Source of the DNA: Larix kaempferi
Taxonomy: Eukaryota; Streptophyta; Pinopsida; Pinales; Pinaceae
Direction of reading: 5' to 3'
NCBI GenBank assembly: GCA_027924585.1
Contig: BSBM01000001.1
Span: 54,118,501-54,182,500 of the forward strand
Length of the DNA stretch: 64,000 nucleotides
Both the position numbers and the translations under genes were made by a program. Under the pieces are notes generated by a model. The model made no database searches. It had not been told where the DNA came from and saw only the letters and a program-made list of their open reading frames with translations. This document shows, in pieces, positions 49,410 through 61,000 of the stretch. Within the stretch, counting starts at the first letter, position 1, and every line of letters starts with the position of its first letter.

Positions 49410-52400
49410 TGTTGGACATGCTATTTTCTTCGAATGAAATCAATGGTCAAAGTCGATAGTCGACTAGAGTCGAGCGTCTGGTCAACGGGCCAACCGAAAT
49501 AGTTGTTTGGTCGAAGACAAACAACTGGTCGACAAGAAGTCAACGAAACAACCAGAATCTCAATGAGCAATCGACCAAGGTTGACCCAGTCAAGTCGACT
49601 GTAATAGAATAACTGAAAGTGTTAGGAAGTTATGGATTGCCATTAATGAGCAATTGGTTGTAAGTTGTAACTAACTCAGGAACCTGTTATCACACCATAG
49701 TAGCAGGGCTACTATTCTTGCTGAGCAGATATCTGCACATTTCAGAGCCTTGCTTCTACAGAGATCAGCTATGATGAGCTTGTATTTGAGATCACTCATG
49801 ATCAGAGCAGTGTATTTTATCAGACTTATGTTAGACCTTGTGCCAAGGATGAGCCTTGGGAGCTCAGATTTGATGACCGATGTGACCCTTTATTCCATAT
49901 AGTTTCAGTTCAGTGCCCAGTGATGTTATTGTAGCAGTGTTTCAGATGATATTGATGATTATTGTTATGATGTGATATAGCCTATGAACTTCTGATTATT
50001 GACTATGGATTATTATCTTGTTGCTTTAGTCATCTTCACAACATTAGCTTGGTATATGATTTATGATGTGGCAAACTATTTAAAATGAAATGAACTATCT
50101 TAATGTTGTTATAAATTGTAAAAATGGACCTATTACTTGCACACTTAGGTTTCCTGACAAAACTCATAGGTTGTATTACCCTACCATGCATAGATATGGT
50201 CTTTCTTCACATTCTTGTTTGCTAGCTTAGGAACCATTTTCACTTGACTCCATCCATCCATGACCTTCCTTATTTGGCTTTCACCTTTGACTTACCTTCT
50301 TGACCTTTTGATACTGAGGACTTCCCTTTTTCTACCTCTGTGTTGGACCGCATCCATGTTTGTTTGGTGTCTCGGCTCTGAGTTGGTGACAGAACTTGAC
50401 TTTGGTGAGTTGGATTGTAGGCCTAAATCATTATGGTCGGTTGTCCCGATGTTTGGCATTGGCAGAAGTCCCCCTAGTCACTTGAGATGGTGTTGGCTAA
50501 AGCTGAAAGCTCATGTACTACTTTGTATTGGAAATCTTTATAAATTCGCCCACGGAAATTGTAAACTCTAGAATGTGTTTCTTTAACACACGTGAGTAAA
50601 GGGCAAGAGCGATGAACTGCTAAAAATACTCCTCGAAGAGTATAAGAAAAGGTCCAAAAAGCAAATGTTACTCAAAAGTTATATCTATTATTGCTGACCT
50701 TATATGTGTATAAAAATGCCTTGGATGCAAGTTGCAATTAGTTGTGCTTCTTAGCACATCTGAAATCCGAAGGGTTATGTAGGCCAAAAAGGCCATGAAA
50801 TGAAATAAATGATCATAATGAACCTGGATCAGTTTGACGTAGACATGATGCCTAAGTTGAATAAACACTCTCTAAACAACTTATCCATTTGTGAGGCACA
50901 GCCCTTCCCCGTGTTATTTGTCCGGCACAGAGTGTAGCTCCCCCTTTCCCCGTCCAAAGTGTCACCTAGTTGAGTTTGGTCAAGTCATCCCCTTTTTCCC
51001 AACCTTGTCTTAGCCTTCACCCCTAGCTAGCAGTTAGGCCATGTCCAATGGGTGAGTCTGTCATTTAAGCTATTGTGCAAGTAAATATAAATAACAATGG
51101 AATATGTAAACATGATAAATGCCACTGAATGATGTTTATACTTAAAGTTAAGCTGTGAGTATGATTAGAGGAATATGTCTTAGTCTATTGATATAATTTG
51201 TCCTTGGTTGTATCTTGACCTAGTCAAACTTGGTTTGACTATGGTCATTATTGGGATCCGTGATGATGTGGGCCATATATGCTTATGGATGATGATTGAT
51301 GGTCCCACATACTCTTGTTGATGATACCATATGGTGGACATATGATTCAGATAATGATTGATGCAGTTCAACAGCTTTATTATTATTTCTAGCCCATCAG
51401 ATTATGCACTGTCCGGATATGGTGGACCTTATTGTTGACCCCTCAGGTCAATCCATGGTGTATGAGTACACATTCTTAGTAGATTTGGGTCTTCTTGATC
51501 CAATGAGACACTTATCATTCAATTTCGGGCACTTCTGACAGTGATAGATGCAGTTATCTGCTTGATGACCAGTTTTGGGGCTGTTTTCCCAGCCTGTCCA
51601 GTAGGGGCCATGAGAGGCCAATTCACCTAGGGCGCTGTATGAGGAGGGGGTGGTCCAACCACTTGATTTTACCATTATACCCCCCTCCTAGAGAGCCTGG
51701 TGGGCTCAGTTTGACAGCGCAGGCACTCCAGGTGTCAGTTTGGGCAGCTTCACAGTTACCAAGGCAGATAAAAAATGGAATAAAAGGGTCACTGAGGAAT
51801 TCGATTTGGGCAACTGAGGCAAGGTTTTGGCATTTGTTTTTCACAGAGGTCTTCCACGGTGAACCCCCCATCTTCCAACCAGATATCATCAGCCAGTGGG
51901 GTCCACAGTGGCCACAGGAGGCCATTTACTGCATGTCTATCAGTTTTGGAGAAAAGATTTGATCATTTGTATTATCTTGGACACATTATTTTATATTATT
52001 GTGCCATGGGGATGAGCTAGCAAGGATTTATACCTCCTAGCCCCACCATGAGATTATTGAGTCATGTCCTAGTCATATGAGGTGGGCCCATGTGTCTTAG
52101 CCCCCTCCTAGTGATGACATCACACTCCATGAGTCACTTTAGGCTATGATGTCATCCCTCTTTTGAGTGATCCATGTGATATGATGTATAGACTCATCTT
52201 AGCCATTGATTTGATTATGAGATCTTTTAATCTCAACCACTCATCTTGTTGTATTGTAAAGTGGTTTTGAGATCTAGGGTTTTGGTCTTTATTATCCTAT
52301 ATAAGGAGGAGACCCCCCTCATTGTAAAGCACCTTTGGGCTCTGGAAAACTTGGAACAAAAATAATATTTTGGAGATCTACTTCTTGGCTTTGATTGGGT

Positions 52401-54244
52401 TACTCTTGTATATGTTCTTGCATCTTGTTTCTAGACATTCTTTGCTCTACCGGTAAAATCGACATCAATAGAAGGGAGGCCGAATTGCTTGAAGCTAGCT
52501 CAACAATTTGCTTTGTGGGAAGATTGTAGGGGTTGCTCACATCCCCCATGGGCAAGACGTCTTCATCTTGAGGGAGTTTTTCAATTGTGCTGTGTCCATT
52601 GATTGCTTCTTTGATATGACATGCTTAGATCTTATGGTTTTGTGGATCAAATCTAACTTGATGTAGTTTGATTTACAGGTTTTCATGGGACATCTCTCCT
52701 CCTAGGGCTTGGACGATTTTGGTTGAAGACACTTGGATCAAGCTTGGAATTGTAACTAGGGCAAGAATTCTCCATATGCTAAGAGGCCGCAAGCTTTGAG
52801 GTAAGATCTACAAGGTACGTATTTATTTCGCTTGTTCTCCATCCTATTGATCACAAACTTCATTAAAATTCAAAACCCTCATTTTTCTATTTTCTTAGAT
52901 CTATTTGGATCTAGCTTGGCTTTGGGTAAGATATTGAAAACCCACCTCTATAGCATCCACGGCGATTTGGATCTATAGTTTGGTGTGGATTGGGCTTCAT
53001 TTGACACACTTCCCAAAGCATTTAGCCTTCCTTGGGTGAGGTCGCACTCCTTGGGAGGGTGAGTTTTGCTACTTCCAAGACATGGGTAGGTGAGATCCCA
53101 CTTGATTTGCACTCCTCTCACTTGATAACCTACCCCTAGTGCTTCACTTCTTTGATTTTTGCCTTGTGGGCCCCATTCCTCATTTTGAGGGTTGTGCCCC
53201 ACTTGGGTCATTGGGTGATGCACTTTCAACCTTAGATCTATGGAGATCTAGCTTACCTTGGGGCATGCCACTTAAAACCCACTTTGATAATTGCCTTAAC
53301 TATCCCAATCTACATTTTGGCATACTTTGGACTCCATTTACCCCTTCATTTCAAGGCACTAGTCTCCTTGGGTCAATTCACACTCCTTGGGGATTGTGTC
53401 ATGTGCTAGATCCCATATGTGGGTGCTGCCTAATCTATCTTGGATCCATAGATCCACATCATCAAACACCCCTTAGTGCCATACCACTCCTAACTTCACC
53501 TTGTGGGTCCCATTTGGGCCATTTCCATAATTTAAGGAAGTGGGTCCCACTTGTGTATTTCATGGTACTAGAGCTATCTCTTTGATATCCCTAGGTGGCC
53601 TAACTCATTCATTGGTTGAAACACTTCTCATATCTTACGCCTCTTCAACCATACTTAAACTCTTGGGCTCACCTAAGCTTGCATTGGTTTCCGTAACTCA
53701 ATTTACACATCTCCCTAGGAACCATTGCTTTGGCTAATCTTCTTTGATTAGCTATAGGGTCTCCCCCTTGGTCTTGACTTGTCTAGATCTAAAGTGAAGA
53801 GTACCTCAGTTATCGTGACTCCCATCTTGCATTGGGAACCATGGCATCTCTTGGGTCACCTCTTCAGTTTTCCATCTACTCTACCATCTCGGATGGGATA
53901 CCTTTAGGGACAACTACAAGTTGTGTGATAATAGCACCATGAGCTAGTATATGTATTGCATCTACAAATAAGATGTAACGGCTATGCAAATAGCATGATG
54001 ATGATGATGAGATGAAGTGCGATTTGTTGTCTAGTAAGTCATGGTTGTAAACATTGGTAAAGAGTGTTAATCAATGGATGAGCGATAAAGCTAACTGGTT
54101 TGTTGGTTTTCCCCGGTAGAGGGGTTTCTAGGGTAATTTTTGTGTATTGTATTGATGTGTTGTGTGCCATTGCTTTATGCATAATTGTGTTTAACTATAT
54201 GAATCATATGCATAACCACTGTAAATAGGTATCATAACCCAACA
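49410..54244 (+). mobile_element. LTR B (about 581 bp net), split by a solo LTR
   Basis: Left part 49410-49684 starts TGTTGGACATGC. Right part 53939-54244 ends CATAACCCAACA, the inverse of a TGTTGGG start. TTGGTATCAAAGC (54246-54258) follows, an initiator-Met primer site with one change, so this is a 5' LTR in forward orientation. The left part is rich in GTCGAC/GTCAAC words. Nothing of the interior survives beyond about 50 bp. Confidence 0.75.
49685..53933 (+). mobile_element. Family A solo LTR, copy 2 (4249 bp)
   Basis: Starts TGTTATCACACC and ends GTGTGATAATA (the last CA changed to TA). Flanks GAACC (49680-49684) and GCACC (53934-53938) form a 5-bp duplication with one change. The TATA box CCTATATAAGGAGG (about 52297-52310) with the downstream AAAAATAATATTTTGG places the promoter two-thirds along. 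U3 is about 2.6 kb and the R-U5 part about 1.6 kb. Apart from the promoter it encodes no transposon protein. Confidence 0.85.
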
Positions 54245-54306
54245 GTTGGTATCAAAGCTATATTTCGATACAGGGGGACGCCTTGGTATCGGAACTCTAA
54301 TACCAG

Positions 54307-54662
54307 TGTTGGACTAACCGCCGCACCTCTGGGAATTTATCTTATGGACTAACTGCCACCCTGGGAACCTAGGACCAACCGCCCACTCAAGGTTATGTGC
54401 TTGGCTTGGAAGTTTACTAATATTTACAGGTTTTGGTGTAACGGCAAACCATAACATGGTATCAAAACCTTGGCCTAGGTTCAACTCCCTCGAGTTATGT
54501 TGGAGGGGGGGTTGTTGGACTAACCACCACATCTCTGAAAATTGATCTTATGGACTAACTGCCACCCTGGGAACATGGGACTAACCACCCACTCAAGGTT
54601 ATGTGCTTGGTTTGGAAGTTTACTAATATCTACAGGTTTTGGTGTAACAACAAACCTTAACA
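54307..54662 (+). mobile_element. TRIM: miniature LTR retrotransposon, 356 bp
   Basis: Two 150-bp direct repeats (54307-54456 and 54513-54662), each TGTTGGACTAACC to TAACA, enclose only 56 bp. Those 56 bp begin with the primer site TGGTATCAAAACC and end with the purine tract GGAGGGGGGG. That is the complete minimal layout of a terminal-repeat retrotransposon in miniature. The repeats differ at roughly 10-15 positions by eye. Flanks ACCAG and ATCTC do not match, so it entered a sequence that was later rearranged. Confidence 0.85.
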
Positions 54663-54802
54663 ATCTCATATCAAGACTGAATATAAGAATGAACACAATG
54701 ATATGAAAATGTAATCATGTCCAACATCTCCTTCACAAGAGTAAACACTAGTCATAAGAGAAAACTCAAATCAAGGCATCATCTTTCTCTTCCATAGCTT
54801 CT

Positions 54803-55443
54803 TGTTAGAATTTTAATACTTCAAGGATGGTTATGTAAGATCTTCAAACAATTTTCATTATATCACAATAACCATATACAATAGGATCACAGAAAGATAG
54901 ACAAGCATAGCATGAACAAGAGTACACAACAATTTATCCTGGGAAACCCTCTTGGGGCAAAAAACCCAACAGAACTTCTTCAATATAGATTCGTCAGCAA
55001 GTACAATGTCAATCAAGAGAAAAGGCTCTTTCCCACAAAGAACCCGAGAATAAGATAAGAGAAGATAGAAAACCCCAAGAATAAGATGTCTTCACAATGC
55101 AACTACTATTTCCCCCAAACGAACTTGTCCTTCTCTCTCTACTCATGCGAACTTGCTTGAGTGAGTGATGATACAAATGAGCTAGGCGCCACACTTATAT
55201 ATACTAGTCACAACATGACCTTTTTACCTAACTAGGCCAACTTGTCTTCCCTAACTGGGCCAACTTGACTAGGATACAATATAATATTATTTTCATGTTT
55301 TTTCTGGATTCTTCTAGGCCGACTCAACTAGTAGGGTTTACATTGATTCTTTCAAGACTCTTACATGAGTAAATACAATATGAATATTCCTTGAAGGAAG
55401 TAGAATACAATAAGAATATCTTCCTAAGTTACATTCTTCAACA
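54803..55443 (-). repeat. Left (3') LTR of copia element H
   Basis: TGTTAGAATTTTAAT to CATTCTTCAACA (641 bp), followed by CTCTCTCTTAAC, a purine tract on the minus strand. It contains the conserved block CTGGGAAACCCTCTTGGGGC (54940-54959). Left flank CTTCT, at the point where the LTR of J is cut. The 5' LTR lies beyond the window. Confidence 0.85.
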
Positions 55444-55569
55444 CTCTCTCTTAACAAGGAAGGTATTCTTCCGGTGCTATCATCATCATCACCACTGCTG
55501 CAACTTTGAACTTTGACCATTGACTTTTGACATCTCTCAAATCTATGCATCACTAGAAGTTCTATATGA

Positions 55570-56130
55570 GCAAGCCATCAAGTGGGTCCATCCCAGGAGC
55601 ACACATTACGTCGCCAAAGCGACCACCTGCGTTACCGGACTACGTGTCCAGATCATCTCGTGAGTGTAGCCTAGGAGCACAAATTACATCACCAAAGTGA
55701 CTACCCGATATCACGTCACATCATGTGGAGAACATCCCAGGAGCACAAATTACGTCTCTAGGTGACTACCTGCGTCTTTGCACATCTCGGCAACACGAAA
55801 CTCGTGAGTGTAGCCTAGGAGCACAAATTACGTCACCGAAGTGACTACCTGCTACCACGTCACATCATGTGGAGAACAGCCCAGGAGCACAAATTACGTC
55901 ACCAGGTGACTACCGGCGTCTTCGCACATGTCGTGTATGCCCGACATAGCACCAACAGTCAGGAGGCTCAATTACGTCACCAATGTGACTACCTACTGCA
56001 TCCTCGTGAGTGTAGTCCGGGAGCACACATTACGTCACCGAAGTGACCACCCAGTACAACATCACCTCAAGTGGAGACCCGCCCAGGAGCACAAATTACG
56101 TCACTAAGTGACAACTTGCGTCTCACACGT
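55570..56130. repeat. Tandem array (66/78-bp alternating units) in the 3' region of element H
   Basis: Eight units centred on AGGAGCACAAATTACGTCAC start at 55595, 55673, 55739, 55817, 55883, 55961, 56018 and 56085. Spacing alternates 78 and 66 bp, so the real period is a 144-bp double unit for most of the array. Position, between the RNase H end and the purine tract, equals that of the 71-bp array in element C, but the sequences are unrelated. Confidence 0.85.
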
Positions 56131-56830
56131 GCTATGTCGCTCATCCCTCCCTCTTTCGAGGAACATCGATCTGGAAAACTCCAAGCTTGTCCCTGAAGTA
56201 CTCAAACTTCACTCTCAACATAGGCTTGGTCAACACATCGGCTATCTGCTCGTCTATCGCCACATACTAGAGCTTCACTGCTCCTCTCTGCACCATATCC
56301 CTGATATAGTGGTACCTGATCTCGATGTGCTTCGACTTGTCATGAAACACTGGGTTCTTGGACAACTTCACACAACTCTGGTTGTCACAGAAAATACAAG
56401 TCGCCTCTAACTCGAGATCAAACAATCTTGCAAGTAACTTCCGAAGACACACTGCTTCACAACTAGCTGAACAAGCTGCAAGATATTTTGCTTCAGCTGT
56501 ACTGAGTGCCACACTCGTATGCTTTCTACTGAACCAGGAGATCATGCCTGGTCCCAAACTAAAGCAGCATCCTGAAGTGCTCTTCCTGTTTATGACACTA
56601 CTGGCCCAATCTAAATCAACATAACCATGTAGGTTAATCCTCTGATCTGTCGCATATCTGAGACCATAATCAATCGTACCCTTTAGGTACCTCAACACAT
56701 GCTTTGCCGCAATCAGGTGAACACATCTCGACTCTACCATGTATTGACTCAATGTGTTCACCGCAAAGCATATACCTGGCCTCATGTTCGTTAAGTACAT
56801 CAACGAACCAATCATCTATCTGTATACAGT
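56131..56830 (-). pseudogene. Reverse-transcriptase end and RNase H of element H
   Basis: A 182-codon minus frame (56267-56815) has MIGSLMYLTNMRPGICFAV, LSQYMVESRCVHLIAAKHV, then DWASSVINRKSTSGCC, STAEAKYLAA and FHDKSKHIEIRYHYIRD. These are all the standard motifs of copia RNase H through to the conserved HIxxRYHxIR end. The DWAG motif is DWAS and the catalytic AEAE is AEAK, so activity is unlikely. It is the best preserved pol fragment in the window. Confidence 0.9.
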
Positions 56831-57800
56831 GGCATCCACTGTCTCTGAAGAAGTATCACACAACAACTTCAAATTTGATGCCATTGGTGTGGCCATGGCC
56901 TTGCAATCCATCATCCCAAACCTCTTCAAAATCTCTACTGCATATTTTCCTTAGCTAAGGAAAATCTCTTCTGGATTCTGCCACACCTCAAGACCTAAGA
57001 AGTAGTGCATCATACCTAGGTCTTTCATCTCGAATTATGCAGCAAGTTTCTTCTTTGTTTCTACAATGAGCTTCTTGTCACCTGTCAGGAATAGGTCATC
57101 TACATACAAAAGTAGTATCACTAGTTTTCCATCCTCAAACTTGAATAATGGTTGGAATCTGCTTTACTCTTGGTAAAGCCCAAGCTCGTCAAAAATCCGT
57201 CAATCCTGTCGTACCATGTCCTAAGTGTCGATTTCAAACCGTACAAGGCCTTCTTCAATTTGCACATGTGTCTGCCTGTCATGTGTCTCAAATCCTAGTG
57301 GTTGCTCCACATACACTTCCTCCTCAATTACGTCGTTCAGAAAGGCAGTCTTCACATCCATCTGGTGTACCTTCCATTTCATTACTATGGCTATCGCAAG
57401 TATAGATCTGATTAAAGTGTATCGAGCCACAGGAGAAAACGTCTCCTCATAGTCTATGCCTTCTTCTTGGGAGAAGCAACGAGCCACAAATCTTGCCTTG
57501 TATTTCTCGACACTTCCGTCTGCTACATGCTTTATTTTGTAAATCCATTTGGAAGATACTACCAACTTTTCTTTTGGTCTCGGAACCACATCCCAGACAT
57601 CATTCTTCATGATCGACTGATACTCTTCGATCAGAGCATCCTTCCATACTTTCTTCTCAGTTGCTTCTTCATAACTGGAAGGCTCTACATCAATGCTATC
57701 ACATAGCTGGAATATGGTCGAGGTCTCTTGCTTTCTTTGAAAGTCCCGTCTGGAGCACCATATTTCTCTACATCTTGAATAACTTATCGTGCCCAAGCTG
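56831..57800 (-). pseudogene. Reverse transcriptase of element H
   Basis: The minus frame 57221-57796 has WKDALIEEYQSIMKNDVWDV, KWIYKIKHVADGSVEKYKAR and VHQMDVKTAFLNDVIEEEVY, the N-terminal copia RT motifs. The catalytic YVDD with a following LF lies at 57095-57106 in another frame. Between them the frame is broken. Upstream it continues through a Pro/Glu-rich linker to the insertion point of the solo LTR at 58003. Confidence 0.9.
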
Positions 57801-58002
57801 GTCTTCTCTTGTGTGCATTCACCTCTCGGGGTGGATCTCCAGGTCTCTGTGGCTCTGTCATATCATGGTCTTCATGTTTTTCCGGAATAATCTCTTCCAT
57901 AACGGTGTCTCTAACTCTGGGAGCTTCAGGTACTTCTTCATGTACTTCATCGGAGTGGAACTGCTTTGATATACTAAAAGTTGTATCTTCATCGAAGGTA
58001 AC

Positions 58003-61000
58003 TGTTATCACACCATAGTAGCTGGGCTACTATTCTTGCTGAGCAGATATCTGCACTTTCCAGAGCTTTGCTTTTACAGAGATCAGCTATGATGAACATA
58101 TTTATTTGAGATCACTTGTGGATTAGAGAAGTACATGTATCAGATATTGATTAGACCTTGTGCCAAGGCTAAGCCTTGAGAGCTTAGATTTGATGACCGA
58201 TGTAACCCTTTGTTCCATACAGTTCCAGTTCAGTGCCCAGTTGTATTATTGCAGCAGTGTTTCAGTTATTTGTGGATGATTATTATGATATGATGTGACC
58301 TATGGACTTGTGATTATTAGTACCGGATTATTATCTTGTTGTTTTAGTCATCTTCATAGCATTGGCTTGGTACATGATTCATGATGTGGCAGTACTATTT
58401 AATAATGAAATGAAATATCTTGGATGATGTTATAAATAAAAAATTGGATGTATTACTTGCACATTAAGGTTTCTTAACAACACCCATTGGTTTCATTACC
58501 GTCCTAGGAGCATAAACATGGTCTTTCTTGACATCTTTGTCTGCTAGCTTAGGCACCACTTTCACTTGAGTCTGCTCGTCCATGGCCTTCCTTATTTGGC
58601 TTTCACCTTGACTTGCCTTCTTCATTGCTTGATATGGAGGACTTCCCCATTTTCTACCTCTGTGTTGGACCGCATCCATGTTTGTTTTGTGTCTCGGCTC
58701 TGAGTTGGTGACAGAACTTGCCTTTGGTGAGTTGGATTGTATGCCTAAATCATTCTGGTCGGTTGTCCTGATGTTTGGCACTGTGCATAACTCCCCCTAG
58801 TCACTTGAGTTGTTGTTGGCTAAAACTGAAAGTACATGTACTACTTGTATTGGAAATGTATTATGAAAGCCTGTGAACTTAAAATTCTAGAATGTGTTTC
58901 TTAACACACGTGAATAAAGGCTATAGCAATGAACTGCTAAAATACCCCACGAAGGGTATAAAAAGGTCCAAAAAAGAAATGGTTAGTCAAAAGTTATATA
59001 TATTATTTGTTGACCTTATGAATGTAAATATGCCCCGAATGCAAGCTACAATTAGTTGTTCTTCTTAGCACATGTGAAATCCCAGAGGGGTCATATACGC
59101 CAAAAAGGAAATTGAAATGAAATGAATGATCCTAATGAACCTGGATCAGCTTGATATAGACATAATGCCTAAGTTGAATAAACACGCTCTAAACTGCCCT
59201 TCCCTTTGTTATTCTGTCTAGCACAAAGTGTAGCTCCCCTTTTCCCCGTCCAATGTGTCATTTAGAAAGGTTGGTCAGGTCATCCCTTTTGCCAAGCCTT
59301 TTCTTCTTAGCCTTCACCCTTTGCTAGCAGCTAGGCCATGTCCATTGAATGAGTTTGTCTTTAAAGTTTTGTGCAAGTAAATTATAAATAACTCTGGAAT
59401 ATATATGTATTAACTGCCACTAAATGATGTTTGTACTTTAAGTTAAGCTGTGAATATGATTAAAGGAACATGTCTTAGTTTGTTGCTATAATCTAGTCTT
59501 CGGTTGTATTTTGACCTAGTCAAACATAGTTTGACCATGGTCATTCTTGGGATCCGTAATGAGATGGACCACTTATGCTTATGGATGATGATTTGTGGTC
59601 CCACATACACCTATTGATGATTCCATATGTTGGACATATGCTTCAAATGATGGTTGATGAAGTTGATCAGTTTTATTATTATTTCCAGATCATCATATTT
59701 TACACTGTTCGGGTACTACAGTTGACCCCTCAGGTCAACCCATGGTGTATGAGTACTCATTTATAGTAGATTTGAGTCTTCTAGATCCATTGATACACTT
59801 ATCTTTCAGTTTCGGGCACTTCTGATGATGATAGAAGCAGTATTCCACCTGTTGACCAATTCGGGCATGTTGATCCAGCCTGCCCAACAGAGGCCTTGGA
59901 GGCCAGTCGTTGCCTAGGGCGTTGCGTAGGAAGGCCGAAGGGGTTGGTCCAACCACTTGTTTTTACCATTACACCCCCTTGCCGGACATCCTGGTACCTT
60001 CAGTTTGACAGCGCAGGCACCCTAGGTGGCAGTTTGAGGCACTTTGAGGGTTTTCAGGAGAATTAAAAAATGGAATAAAGGGGTCACTGAGGAATTCAAT
60101 TTGGGCAATTAAGGCAAGGTTTTGGCACTTGGTCTTCTCGGAGGTCATCTATGGTGAACCCCCCATCTCCCAGATCAGTTGGCATCAGTCAGTGGGGTCC
60201 ACAGTGGCCACAGGAGGCCTTTTTCTGCTTGTCTCTCTCAGTTTTGGAGATAGGATTTTGATCATTTGTGTTATTTGGACATGTCATACTCCTATTATTT
60301 TATATTAATGTGCCATGGGGACGAGCTAGTGAAGGATTGATACCTCCTAGCCCCACCATGTGTCTTTTGAGTCGTGTCCATGTCGTATATGGTGGGCCCT
60401 TGTTACTTAGCCCCCTTTGAGGCATGAAGTCACCCTCCACGAGTCTTTTCTAGCTATGACATCATCACTCACTTTAGTGATCCATGTGATATTATGTATT
60501 GGCTCAACTTAGCCATTGATTAGATTGTTAGATCTTTTAATCTCAACCACTAGTTTCAAAAAGTGGTTTTGTGGTTTAGGGTTTTGGTCTTTATTATCCT
60601 ATATAAGGAGGAGACCCCCCTATTGTAAAATTCATCTAGATATTTTTGGCTCTTGGATATTGGAATAAAAATACTTTCTTGGGCATCTTGGATCTTGGAG
60701 TTGGAATGCTTGTGGTGATTGTAAATGCTTCTTCCTCTACACTAACAGACATTGGTGGCCATCTTGGATTTTATCTTCACTAACAATTTTTGCAGGCAAA
60801 GAAGACGTTTTTGGAGGAGTGTGTATCGCTGGGGAGGCCTACCCTACAAGCTTCAACCAATCGTTTTACGTGACAGGGAGTTGTTTTGTCTTTGTACCAA
60901 CAATTTCATGTTTCTTCATCTCTTTTGCTTGCATCTACTTCCATTCTTGATTGATTGATTGATCTTTGTGTCCTTGATTGACAGGAATAGGGAGGCCGAA

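Noticed and set aside
54307-54662. 5S rRNA-like sequence in the TRIM repeats (a Cassandra element)
   Set aside because: Only a loose GTGCTTGG-like word is shared. The internal promoter boxes of 5S genes are not present in order.
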